Positions 36,220 through 45,478 of a stretch of 64,000 nt of DNA are shown here, piece after piece. The stretch lies in NCBI GenBank assembly GCA_041394265.1, contig JAWKIO010000005.1, positions 3,038,001 to 3,102,000 of the forward strand. The letters run 5' to 3'. The stretch comes from Acidimicrobiales bacterium. Its GTDB lineage: Bacteria; Actinomycetota; Acidimicrobiia; Acidimicrobiales; SZUA-35. How positions within the stretch are numbered: position 1 is the first letter of the stretch; each line of letters starts with the position of its first letter. The notes under the pieces are model-generated. The model was not told where the DNA came from. It made no database searches and saw only the letters and a list, made by a program, of their open reading frames with translations. The position numbers and the translations under genes were made by a program.

Positions 36220-36222
36220 GTT
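36217..36222 (+). promoter_or_regulatory. TANNNT -10 hexamer of sigma factor gene
   Basis: TAGGTT ends six bases before GTG 36229, supporting a leaderless start there and hence the long N-terminus of the sigma factor. Confidence 0.45.
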
Positions 36223-36228
36223 GGAGCC

Positions 36229-37278
<1,050 letters not shown>

Positions 37279-37525
37279 TCCAGCCTCGCTCGCCAGCGGA
37301 CGCCGTCGCCCGACGGATGTGTCCGACCTCCAGCTTCCCCCCCCAATCACTGCACTTCCCCCAGCGTGAGCGTTCGCCCGACGGCGAACCGAACCAGGTG
37401 GTGTGTGCATGGTCGGAATCGGGTGCGGATGCACCGTCGCCGCAGGCGACGTAGGCACTGTCGCCGCAGGGGATGTAGGCACAGGGGATGAGTGCGTCAG
37501 CGGTGTTCGTGACGGCGGTCGCTGG
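37279..37525. other. intergenic region with 24-bp tandem repeat
   Basis: About 250 bp between whiG and the lipase fusion. It holds two 24-bp tandem units at 37433-37456 and 37457-37480 (cores GTCGCCGCAGG and GTAGGC) and a partial third. The frame of the next gene is open back to 37403, but that part is cysteine/arginine-rich and looks non-coding. Confidence 0.45.
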
Positions 37526-39310
37526 GTGCGCTGTCGTCGGGCTGCTCCTTGCCGGGCCATTCGTTGTCGGGCCGTTCGTTTGCCGGCCCCGACTCAAGTT
37601 GCTGCGGCGCTGCTCAGCGTTCTCGCCGTTCTCGCCGTCGGGTCGGTCCCGGTGTCCGCCAGTGCCGGGCGTTCGGTCGAGTCCGGACACGGCGAGGCGT
37701 GGATCGTCCCGGTCGATGCCGGCGTAGTCGACGAGTTTCGGCCGCCGGCGAATCGATACGCCGCGGGCAACCGTGGCATCGAGTACGCCACGAGTTCGGG
37801 CGATCCCGTGGTTGCGGTGGCTGACGGTCGAGTGGTGTTCGCCGGCGCCGTCGGTGGAGCGAAGCACGTCACCATCGATCACGGCAACGGCCTGCGCTCG
37901 ACCTCGGCGTTTGTCGAGACGGTGCTCGTCGTGCGAGGGCAACACGTGGCGCAGGGCGACCTCATCGCTCGCGCCGGTCCGGGCTTCCACCTGACGGCAC
38001 GGCTCGGTGACACCTACATCGACCCAGCACTGCTGTTCGCCGGCGCCGAGGTGATCCTTGCGCTCACCCCGGGGCCGGCGAGCAATGGCCGTTCGGCGCC
38101 GGTCGAGACCGCTCGCACTTGGAGCCTCCCAGGCGTCGAGGTGGTCGGCCGGGCGTTGGCCGATGCCGTCACCTTTCGACACAGCGCCGAGTTGGGGCTG
38201 GAGGTCGTGCGGCGGTGGCAAACACAAGACTGCGATTCGGGGCACGGAGGGGCGATCGGCGGACGAGGAGCCGATGGTCGCCCGATCAACGGCGGGAGCG
38301 TCGAGGGTGTCAGCGGTGAAAGCGCTGGTGCCGACGAGGCAGATCTCGAAGGTGTGAGTGGCGAAGGCGCAGGTGGAGACGCAGCGGGAGGCGGTGAAGC
38401 GGTCGCGCTTGGTGCCGACGTTCCTGCGGCCGGGCGTGTCGTCATCCAGGTAGGAGGGCTGGGCTCGTCCAGCGACGACGCATCGATCGGCCAGCTCGAT
38501 CTGGTGGGACTTGGCTACGACCCGGGAGACATCGTCGGGTTCTCCTACGCCGGTGGGTGCACGCCGTCGCCGTTCGGTCTCGATCCGATCGGGGGTAGTT
38601 CGCTTGCGGTTGCACTCGGGTCGCAGCCGTATGGGCCGTCGGACACCTACGCCGATGTCGATCTGGCTGCCGGTCGCCTGGCCGACCTGATCGAGGCGGT
38701 GGCTGTCGCCCGTCCCGGGCAGCCGATCGACATCGCCGCACACAGCCTCGGGGGCGTGGTTGCCCGTCGGGCACTCGAGCTGCTCGTCGAGCGGCCGGGC
38801 GCCGTGCTGCCGTCGACGGTCGTGACCATCGGCTCACCGCATCAGGGCGTCAACCTGGCCGACGCCGCACTTGCGGTCGAGCCGGGGTCGGTTACGTCAG
38901 CTGCGCTTGATGCCATTGGTCCGGTGAGTGACGTGTGGGACGCCATCTCGGTTGCGCAGGTGGCCTCGACAGGGCCGCTGGCGCTCGAGCCGCCGTCGCC
39001 CCCACCCGAGGGCGTGCGGGTCGTGTCGATCGGGGGCTCGACCGATCTCGTCGTTCCCCTCTCGGCAACCTGGTGGGACGGTGCCACCAACGTGATCGTG
39101 CCGGCCGACGTAGCCGACGCCCCCGGCCTCCACAGCGAGCTCCCGGGCCTGTCCATCGTTGGCGATGAGTTCGGTCGAGTGATCGCCGGTCGGCTGCCCG
39201 GCTGTCGTTCGCTGGCCGAGCACTTGATCGCCGTCGCCCAGACCGGTGTGATCCAGGAAGCCGAAGACCTGGTCGCTACGGGTCTCGGCATCATCGCCCT
39301 CGTCGACTGA
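37526..39310 (+). CDS. secreted fusion of degenerate LytM-like domain and lipase/esterase
   Basis: About 594 residues. A basic start and hydrophobic segment ending VPVSASA is a signal peptide. Next comes an M23/LytM-like domain (NRGIEYATSSGDPVVAVADG...HVTIDHGNGLRSTS...VRGQHVAQGDLIARAG) whose zinc ligands are lost: HxxxD reads N..E and HLH reads HLT. After a Gly/Ser/Glu-rich linker (about 38240-38400) comes an alpha/beta hydrolase with nucleophile AHSLGG near 38740 and a SPHQG oxyanion-type motif, as in PGAP1-like lipases. The start is uncertain (GTG 37526 gives the best signal peptide; TTG 37580 or the open frame from 37403 are options). The lipase part looks active, the peptidase part does not. 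Confidence 0.75.
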   Translation: MRCRRAAPCRAIRCRAVRLPAPTQVAAALLSVLAVLAVGSVPVSASAGRSVESGHGEAWIVPVDAGVVDEFRPPANRYAAGNRGIEYATSSGDPVVAVADGRVVFAGAVGGAKHVTIDHGNGLRSTSAFVETVLVVRGQHVAQGDLIARAGPGFHLTARLGDTYIDPALLFAGAEVILALTPGPASNGRSAPVETARTWSLPGVEVVGRALADAVTFRHSAELGLEVVRRWQTQDCDSGHGGAIGGRGADGRPINGGSVEGVSGESAGADEADLEGVSGEGAGGDAAGGGEAVALGADVPAAGRVVIQVGGLGSSSDDASIGQLDLVGLGYDPGDIVGFSYAGGCTPSPFGLDPIGGSSLAVALGSQPYGPSDTYADVDLAAGRLADLIEAVAVARPGQPIDIAAHSLGGVVARRALELLVERPGAVLPSTVVTIGSPHQGVNLADAALAVEPGSVTSAALDAIGPVSDVWDAISVAQVASTGPLALEPPSPPPEGVRVVSIGGSTDLVVPLSATWWDGATNVIVPADVADAPGLHSELPGLSIVGDEFGRVIAGRLPGCRSLAEHLIAVAQTGVIQEAEDLVATGLGIIALVD

Positions 39311-39335
39311 CTCCGCTCGCCGCGCCGAGACACCC

Positions 39336-39480
39336 CCGTTCTGTGCGCCATTCTCACCGCCCCCACCCGTTCTGTGCGTCAGAGTCACCGCGCCCACCCG
39401 TTCTGTGCGTCAGAGTTCCCGCAGCCGGGAAGTTTGACGCACAGAACGGGGATCGCGAGGTGTTTGACGCACAGAACGGT
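39336..39480. repeat. dispersed palindromic repeat block, copy 1
   Basis: CCGTTCTGTGCG occurs three times on plus (near 39336, 39367, 39398) and twice inverted (ending near 39449 and 39479), spaced about 31 bp. The centre 39397-39450 forms a hairpin with 25-bp arms (two mismatches) and loop CAGC. The block is nearly the reverse complement of 61911-62016, with one extra 31-bp unit. Confidence 0.92.
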
Positions 39481-39670
39481 CAGGAGCGGAACGGTCAGGG
39501 CCAGAACGTTCGGGGCCAGAACGGGGTGGCGTGCGAGGTTGGGTGGGTGTCCCGATAGGCTGCCACTCCGGTCTGGAACGTCCAGGTCGTTTTCATTTCG
39601 CAAGTGGTGCACATCCACGGTCACGCCTCGGCGTGCAACACCGCTTGTTCTCTCAACCGGAGGAAATCAC
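39481..39670. promoter_or_regulatory. rpsB upstream region
   Basis: The rest of the 360-bp gene-free gap between the lipase fusion and rpsB. It has degenerate AGAACG copies to about 39530, TAGGCT near 39556 as a likely -10, then a leader of about 105 nt and a strong GGAGGAAA ribosome site. No gene seen. Confidence 0.45.
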
Positions 39671-40642
39671 GTGACTGCAGTCGTCACCATGAAGCAGCTC
39701 CTCGACGCGGGTGTCCACTTCGGGCACCAGACCCGTCGCTGGAACCCGAAGATGAAGCGGTTCATCCACGGCGAGCGTGGGGGCATCTACGTCCTCGACC
39801 TCGTCCAGACGCTTCAGCGCATCGAGAAGGCCTACATCTTCGTCCGCGACACCGTCGCCGAGGGTGGCACCGTGCTCTTCGTCGGCACCAAGAAGCAGGC
39901 GCAGGAGCCCATCAAGCGTCACGCCCAGTCGGTCGGGATGCCCTACGTCAACCAGCGTTGGCTCGGCGGCATGCTCACCAACTACCAGACCATCTCGAAG
40001 CGAGTGTCGAAGCTGGTCGAGTACGAGCGCATGCGCGCCGCCGGCGAGTTCGAGCAGATGCCGAAGAAGGAAGCCCTGCTCTACACCCGTGAGCTCGAGA
40101 AGCTCGACCGCAACATCGGCGGTATCAAGACCATGGCGAAGTCGCCCGACGTGGTGTTCATTCTCGACACCATCAAGGAACACATCGCAGTCACCGAGGC
40201 TCGCAAGCTGAACATCCCGATCGTCGCCGTCGTCGACACCAACGTCGACCCCGACCTCATCACCTTCCCGATCCCGGGCAACGACGACGCCATCCGCTCG
40301 GCCGAGCTGATGACCCGTGTCATCGCCGAGGCCATCGCCGAGGGCAAGCTCATGTACGCCTCCAAGCACGGCGTGCCCACGGCCCCGGCCGAGGTCATCG
40401 AGCGCTCGCCCGAGGAAGAGGCCGAGTTCGCCGCCCGTCAGGAAGCCGCCCGTTCCGCCGCTGCCGCCGAGGCCGCAGCCCGCGAGGCCCGCCTCGCTGC
40501 CGCCAAGGCCGCCGAGCAGGCCGAAGCCGCCGAGGCTGCCGCTGCTGCTGCCGAAGCCCCGGCCGCCGAAGCTGCCGCCGAGGAGGCTCCCGCCGAGGAA
40601 GCTGCCGCCGAGTCCGCATCCGACGACGCAGCCGAGAGCTGA
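39671..40642 (+). CDS. rpsB: 30S ribosomal protein S2
   Basis: S2 of 323 residues, with MKQLLDAGVHFGHQTRRWNPKMK, FIHGERGGIYVLDLVQT and the late IPGNDDAIRSAELMTRVIAEA. GTG 39671 after GGAGGAAA is the start. From about residue 243 there is an 80-residue Ala/Glu/Pro extension (EEAPAEEAAAESASDDAAES) of low complexity, longer than in most S2 proteins. rpsB-tsf is the usual pair; 38 bp separates them. Confidence 0.97.
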   Translation: MTAVVTMKQLLDAGVHFGHQTRRWNPKMKRFIHGERGGIYVLDLVQTLQRIEKAYIFVRDTVAEGGTVLFVGTKKQAQEPIKRHAQSVGMPYVNQRWLGGMLTNYQTISKRVSKLVEYERMRAAGEFEQMPKKEALLYTRELEKLDRNIGGIKTMAKSPDVVFILDTIKEHIAVTEARKLNIPIVAVVDTNVDPDLITFPIPGNDDAIRSAELMTRVIAEAIAEGKLMYASKHGVPTAPAEVIERSPEEEAEFAARQEAARSAAAAEAAAREARLAAAKAAEQAEAAEAAAAAAEAPAAEAAAEEAPAEEAAAESASDDAAES

Positions 40643-40680
40643 TCGTCCCGCATCACGAATCCATTCGAGAGGAACGTTTC

Positions 40681-41460
40681 ATGGCTGATTTCAGCGCGAA
40701 AGACGTGCAAGAACTTCGGAAGTCGACCGGCGCCGGCATGATGGACGCCAAGCGCGCCCTGGTCGATTCGGGCGGCGACTTCGACGGCGCCGTCCAGATC
40801 CTTCGTGAAAAGGGGCTGGCCAAGGCCGCCACCCGAGCGGATCGCGAGAACGCCGAAGGCGTCATTGCTATCGCCCAGGACGACACCGGCGCTGCACTCG
40901 TGCAGCTCAAGTCCGAGACCGACTTCTCCGCGAAGTCCGACGCCTTCCAGGCGCTGGTCCAGGAGCTGGCCGACCTCGTGCTGGCCAAGGGCCCCGAGGC
41001 CGTTGCCGAGAAGCAAGAGGCCATCGAAGACCTCAAGCTCGTCATCAAGGAAAACATCGAGATCGGCACCGTCGAGCGCTTCCTCGCCTCCGACGGCAAG
41101 ACCATCGATGCCTACCTCCACGGCGGCGGTCGCGCCGGTGTGCTGGTCGAGGGTGAAGGTGTCGACGCCGACACGCTCCACGAGGTGGCGCTCAACGTGG
41201 CGTTCGCCAAGCCCACCTACTTGACCCGCGAGGATGTCCCGGCCGACGAGGTTGCGAAGGAGCGCTCCGCGCTGCTCGACATCACCAAGAGCGAGGGCAA
41301 GCCAGAAGCAGCGTGGGAGAAGATCGTCGACGGCCGCCTGAATTCCTGGTTCGGCGAGCGCGTCCTGCTCGAGCAGGGCGTCCTCGGCGAGAAGGAGACC
41401 GTGTCGCAGCGCATCGGGAGTGGTTCGATCACTCGATTCGTGCTGTCCACGATCGGCTGA
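40681..41460 (+). CDS. tsf: elongation factor Ts
   Basis: EF-Ts recycles EF-Tu by nucleotide exchange. The 259-residue protein has the N-terminal UBA-like part (VQELRKSTGAGMMDAKRALV), the TDF motif of the core domain (KSETDFSAKSDAF) and the C-terminal ETVSQRIGSGSITRFV. AGAGGAACG precedes the ATG. Slightly shorter than the typical 270-280 residues. It is followed by tandem hairpins before pyrH. Confidence 0.96.
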   Translation: MADFSAKDVQELRKSTGAGMMDAKRALVDSGGDFDGAVQILREKGLAKAATRADRENAEGVIAIAQDDTGAALVQLKSETDFSAKSDAFQALVQELADLVLAKGPEAVAEKQEAIEDLKLVIKENIEIGTVERFLASDGKTIDAYLHGGGRAGVLVEGEGVDADTLHEVALNVAFAKPTYLTREDVPADEVAKERSALLDITKSEGKPEAAWEKIVDGRLNSWFGERVLLEQGVLGEKETVSQRIGSGSITRFVLSTIG

Positions 41461-41474
41461 CCTCTCGCTACTCG

Positions 41475-41513
41475 CTGCCCGCTTGGGCAGCTGCACGTTG
41501 CCCGCTTGGGCAA
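41475..41513 (+). repeat. tandem small hairpins after tsf
   Basis: CTGCCC-GCTT-GGGCAG (41475-41490) and TTGCCC-GCTT-GGGCAA (41498-41513) are two 6-bp hairpins with the same core and loop, seven bases apart. They start 14 bases after the tsf stop. Confidence 0.7.
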
Positions 41514-41532
41514 TCGTCAGCATCGTTGAAAT

Positions 41533-41573
41533 CGACCGAGCCCTGGGCGATAACCTCGCCCGGGGCTCGGTCG
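41533..41573 (+). terminator. 18-bp hairpin between tsf and pyrH
   Basis: Arms 41533-41550 and 41556-41573 pair along 18 positions (one T:G wobble) around loop TAACC. A very stable GC stem without U-tract; it probably ends the rpsB-tsf transcript or shapes the pyrH leader. Confidence 0.6.
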
Positions 41574-41613
41574 CGTCTCGACCCGGCCCGCTCGAACTCT
41601 CGAAGGAGCACGC

Positions 41614-42345
41614 ATGGCAGATCAATCGACTCTCCGGTGGAAACGGGTCCTGCTGAAGGTCTCGGGCGAGGCCTTCGCCGGCGACAAGGGCATCGGGATC
41701 GATGGTGCGGTCGTCCAGCGCATTGCCGAAGACATCATGGATGCCCGGTACAACCTGGGTGCCGAGATGGCGATCGTGGTCGGCGGCGGCAACATCTGGC
41801 GAGGGATGACCGGCGCCGAGGGTGGGCTCGACCGGGCCCAGGCCGACTACATGGGCATGCTGGCGACCGTGATGAACGCGTTGGCGCTCCAGGATGTGCT
41901 CGAGCAGCGGGGCGTTCCCACTCGGGTCCAGTCGGCCATCCGGATGCCGCAGGTCGCCGAGGAGTACATCCGCCGCCGGGCCATTCGCCACCTCGAGAAG
42001 GGCCGTGTGGTCATCTTCGCTGCCGGCACCGGCAACCCCTTCTTCACCACGGACACCACGGCGGCACTGCGGGCCGTCGAGATCGACGCCGACGTGCTGA
42101 TCAAGGGCACGCACGGCGGGGTCGACGGCATCTACACCGCCGATCCGCGGGTCGACGCGTCGGCCACCAAGATCGATGAGCTGACTTACCTCGACGTCCT
42201 CAACGACGGTCTGAAGGTGATGGATTCCACCGCCATCACCCACAGCATGGACAACGACATGCCGATCGTCGTGTTCGACCTGTTGGGCGATGGCAACCTG
42301 CGTTCCCTGCTCTGTGGCGAATCCATCGGTACGCTGGTCTCATGA
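41614..42345 (+). CDS. pyrH: UMP kinase
   Basis: UMP kinase (UMP + ATP to UDP + ADP) of the amino-acid-kinase fold. The 243-residue protein has RVLLKVSGEAFAGDKGIGID, the GGGNIWRG phosphate loop and AAGTGNPFFTTDTTAALRA, all diagnostic of bacterial PyrH. GAAGGAGC precedes the ATG. Its stop overlaps the frr start (ATGA). The pyrH-frr-cdsA order is conserved. Confidence 0.97.
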   Translation: MADQSTLRWKRVLLKVSGEAFAGDKGIGIDGAVVQRIAEDIMDARYNLGAEMAIVVGGGNIWRGMTGAEGGLDRAQADYMGMLATVMNALALQDVLEQRGVPTRVQSAIRMPQVAEEYIRRRAIRHLEKGRVVIFAAGTGNPFFTTDTTAALRAVEIDADVLIKGTHGGVDGIYTADPRVDASATKIDELTYLDVLNDGLKVMDSTAITHSMDNDMPIVVFDLLGDGNLRSLLCGESIGTLVS

Positions 42346-42911
42346 GTGACGAGCTGATCGAACTGGTGCTGGACGACGCGAGCGATCGTATGGCCAAGGC
42401 GATCACCCACGCGAAGCAGGAATTCTCCAAGATCCGAAGTGGCCGCGCCGCCCCTCAGCTGGTCGAACGTATTCGAGCCGAGGCCTACGGTGTCGAAATG
42501 GCCATCCTCGAGCTGGCGTCGATCTCGGTGCCGGAAGCTCGTCAGCTGGCCATCACACCCCACGATCCGGCCAATATCGACGCCATCGAGCGAGCCATCC
42601 GCAACTCCGACCTCGGACTGTCGCCCTCCAGCGATGGGCGCTCGATCCGTCTCAACTTCCCGCCGCTCACCGAAGAGCGCCGCAAGGAGCTGGTCCGGTT
42701 GGTGAAGTCGATGGCCGAAGACGGCCGGGTCGCCATCCGCAACGTTCGTCGAGAGGCCCGAAAGGAACTCGAGGCGGCCGAGAAGGACGGTCAGATGTCG
42801 AAGGACGATCTCGACCGGTCCGAGAAGGAACTCGACAAGACCACCCAGGCGGCGGAAGCTCAGATCGATGCCGCACTCGAGGACAAGGAATCCGAGCTCC
42901 TCGAGGTCTGA
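42342..42911 (+). CDS. frr: ribosome recycling factor
   Basis: RRF of 189 residues splits post-termination ribosomes with EF-G. Hallmarks: FSKIRSGRAAPQLVERIRAEAYG, the PPLTEERRKELVRLVK helix and VAIRNVRREARKELE. Coupled to pyrH by ATGA. Length is about four residues above the norm. Confidence 0.97.
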   Translation: MSDELIELVLDDASDRMAKAITHAKQEFSKIRSGRAAPQLVERIRAEAYGVEMAILELASISVPEARQLAITPHDPANIDAIERAIRNSDLGLSPSSDGRSIRLNFPPLTEERRKELVRLVKSMAEDGRVAIRNVRREARKELEAAEKDGQMSKDDLDRSEKELDKTTQAAEAQIDAALEDKESELLEV

Positions 42912-42995
42912 TCGGCTGGAGGTGCACCTACGCACCGACAGCACCCCGAACACCATCGAGTGGTGCGGCGCACCGCTCATCTGCCAAGGAACGAG

Positions 42996-44285
42996 ATGGC
43001 CCCCAACGTGAGCGACGACACCGAACCAGAGACCACCAGCAGTTCGCAGGCGCCCGGGATCTTCGACTTCGATCCGCCGCCAGAGTACGACCCCAACAAG
43101 TTCGGACCCGTGCCGATCGTGTCGCTCGACGAGGTCGTGATCGAACCCGATCCGGTGGTGCCGACGGCGGCACCGGTCGATCTGCCGCACTGGACCGAGC
43201 CCGCCACGGGCCAGGTCCCGAAGGTGGTGGCCTCCTCCGGTGACGAGAACTGGAGCGACCTCGGTGGTCCGCGATGGCATGGCGAGGGCCCCGAGTGGGC
43301 AGGCGACGATCTGGATGTCGTGCTCGGCGACGCACCGAGGAAGAAGGTCGTCATCGACGACGACGTCCTCCCCGAGGAATTCGACGAATCGTCCGCCGGC
43401 GATCCCCAACGCGTGGCACCCGCACGGGCTCGCGCCACTCGCCCCAGCCGACTCGATGCCCCCACCGGTGAACGCAACATTCCTCAAGCCATCGGCGTTG
43501 GGCTGGCGTTGGCCGCGGTCGCGCTGCTCATCTTCCGGCGCGAGAGCAATCTGCCGGCGTTGGCGCTCATCACGGTCGTCGCCGTCCTCGCTGCCGTCGA
43601 AGCCTTCGACGCGATGCGCCGAGCGGGCAGCCATCCGGCCACGCTCCTCGGGCTCGTTGCCACCGCTGCGCTCCCGGTGTCAGTTTACTACCGGGGTGAT
43701 GCCGCGTTCGCGATGGTGCTCGCGCTGATGGTCGTGTTCGGGGCGCTCTGGTACCTGTCCGGTGCCGACACCCAGCGACCGGCGCTCAATCTGGGCCTGA
43801 CGTTCCTCGGTGTCGGGTGGATCGGTGTCACCGCCGGATTCGCCGGGCTGCTACTCAAGCTCGAAGACGGCAGTTCGATGATCGTCGCCGCCATCGTCTG
43901 TACGGCGGTCTACGACACCGGCGCCTTGGCCGGCGGATCGGTCTTCGGCCGGCCCGGCCACAAGTTCCACTCCGCCAGCCCCAACAAGACCTGGGAAGGC
44001 ACCATCACCGGTGTGCTCGCCGCCGTCGCTGCCGGGGCCGTCATGGGGATCCTCGACGTCTCGCCCTTCAGCATCAAGATCGAGCACGCCGTGATCCTCG
44101 GCCTGCTCGCCGGCATCATGGCCCCGATCGGCGATCTCACCGAGTCGATGGTCAAGCGAGATCTCGGTGTGAAGGACATGGGGAACATCCTCCCCGGTCA
44201 CGGCGGCGTGCTCGATCGCATCGACGGGCTGTTGTTCGTCCTTCCGGCGACGTACTACCTCGCGCTCCTTCTCGATCTCGCATGA
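42996..44285 (+). CDS. cdsA: phosphatidate cytidylyltransferase
   Basis: CdsA makes CDP-diacylglycerol from phosphatidic acid and CTP, the branch point of phospholipid synthesis. The 429-residue protein has about 165 N-terminal residues that are acidic and proline-rich with no family match (cytoplasmic, probably disordered), then about eight membrane helices and the signature ASPNKTWEGTITG plus the C-terminal SMVKRDLGVKDMGNILPGHGGVLDRIDG. ATG 42996 follows AAGGA; the frame is open 36 bases further. It overlaps dxr by four bases. Confidence 0.94.
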   Translation: MAPNVSDDTEPETTSSSQAPGIFDFDPPPEYDPNKFGPVPIVSLDEVVIEPDPVVPTAAPVDLPHWTEPATGQVPKVVASSGDENWSDLGGPRWHGEGPEWAGDDLDVVLGDAPRKKVVIDDDVLPEEFDESSAGDPQRVAPARARATRPSRLDAPTGERNIPQAIGVGLALAAVALLIFRRESNLPALALITVVAVLAAVEAFDAMRRAGSHPATLLGLVATAALPVSVYYRGDAAFAMVLALMVVFGALWYLSGADTQRPALNLGLTFLGVGWIGVTAGFAGLLLKLEDGSSMIVAAIVCTAVYDTGALAGGSVFGRPGHKFHSASPNKTWEGTITGVLAAVAAGAVMGILDVSPFSIKIEHAVILGLLAGIMAPIGDLTESMVKRDLGVKDMGNILPGHGGVLDRIDGLLFVLPATYYLALLLDLA

Positions 44286-45478
44286 GCGACGGCCCGAGCA
44301 CGGTCGCCGTCGTCGGCTCCACCGGCTCGATCGGCACGCAGACCATCGACGTCGTCAAGGACGAGCCGGATCGCTACGAGATCGTCGCGCTCGCCGCCGG
44401 CCGCTCGGTCGACCATCTGATCGAGCAGGCACTCGCCGTCAGGCCGCAGTTCGTGGCGATCGCCGATCCGGATCTCGGTCCTCGGCTGCGTGAGGCGCTG
44501 CCCGCCGAGATCGAGGTCGGCGCCGGTGTCGAGGCACTGGCAGAGTGCGCCCGTATGGCCGACGTCACCGTGAACGGCGTGGTCGGTTTCGCCGGCCTCA
44601 CCGTCACCCTCGCTGCGCTCGAGGCGGGCAAGCGGCTCGCCTTGGCCAACAAGGAGTCGCTGATCGCCGCCGGCCCGGTCGTGCAGCAGGCCCGCCGCAC
44701 GCCGGGTGCAGAACTGGTACCGGTCGACTCCGAACATGCCGCCGTCCACCAGTGCCTGCGATCGAACGACGTGCCGAAACGCCTCGCCCGGATCCAGCTG
44801 ACAGCTTCGGGTGGTCCTTTCCGAGGGCGGAGTCGTACCGACCTCGAGACCGTGACCGTCGACGACGCCCTCGCCCATCCCACCTGGTCGATGGGGCCGA
44901 AGATCACCGTCGATTCCTCGACCCTCATGAACAAGGGACTCGAGGTCATCGAGGCCAATGAGCTGTTCGGGCGACCCGCCGGCGACGCCGGGCACGACAT
45001 CGGCCTCGACGAGATCGACGTGGTGGTCCACCCCCAGTCGATCGTGCACTCCATGGCCACGTTCACCGACGGGTCGACGATCGCCCAGCTCTCGTTGCCG
45101 ACCATGAAGCTGCCGATCGCCTACGCCCTCGCCTACCCGGATCGTGGAGGCGTCGCCTATGGCGCCATCGATTGGACCACGCTCGGCCGGATCGACTTCG
45201 AACCGCCCGACCTCGACGCCTTCCCCTGTCTCGGTCTTGCGTACGCCGCGGGTCGCCTCGGCGGAACGGCACCGGCCTGGCTGAGTGCAGCCAACGAGGT
45301 CGCCGTCGACGCATTCCTACAGGGTCGGATCCGTTGGGTCGATATTGCTGACGTCAACGAGGTGGTCCTCAGCATGCATGATGGTGGAAATGGATTGACC
45401 CTCGACGGGGTTCTCGACGGTGACGCCGCGGCTCGTGCCCATGCTGCGGCCATCGTCGCTGGAAAGGAACATGCGTGA
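44282..45478 (+). CDS. dxr: 1-deoxy-D-xylulose 5-phosphate reductoisomerase
   Basis: Dxr catalyses the first committed step of the MEP isoprenoid pathway. The 398-residue protein has the NADPH loop VVGSTGSIGTQTID, ANKESLI, PVDSEHAAVHQCL with the metal-binding Asp/Glu, and DSSTLMNKGLEVIEA. It is coupled to cdsA (ATGA) and to the site-2 protease (GTGA). ispG, another MEP enzyme, lies one gene further. Confidence 0.97.
   Translation: MSDGPSTVAVVGSTGSIGTQTIDVVKDEPDRYEIVALAAGRSVDHLIEQALAVRPQFVAIADPDLGPRLREALPAEIEVGAGVEALAECARMADVTVNGVVGFAGLTVTLAALEAGKRLALANKESLIAAGPVVQQARRTPGAELVPVDSEHAAVHQCLRSNDVPKRLARIQLTASGGPFRGRSRTDLETVTVDDALAHPTWSMGPKITVDSSTLMNKGLEVIEANELFGRPAGDAGHDIGLDEIDVVVHPQSIVHSMATFTDGSTIAQLSLPTMKLPIAYALAYPDRGGVAYGAIDWTTLGRIDFEPPDLDAFPCLGLAYAAGRLGGTAPAWLSAANEVAVDAFLQGRIRWVDIADVNEVVLSMHDGGNGLTLDGVLDGDAAARAHAAAIVAGKEHA

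Noticed and set aside
39336..39480. CRISPR array, suggested by about 31-bp spaced repeats
   Set aside because: Repeat orientation flips in the middle, the intervening sequence is itself repeated rather than unique, there are no cas genes, and a near-identical block occurs at 61911.
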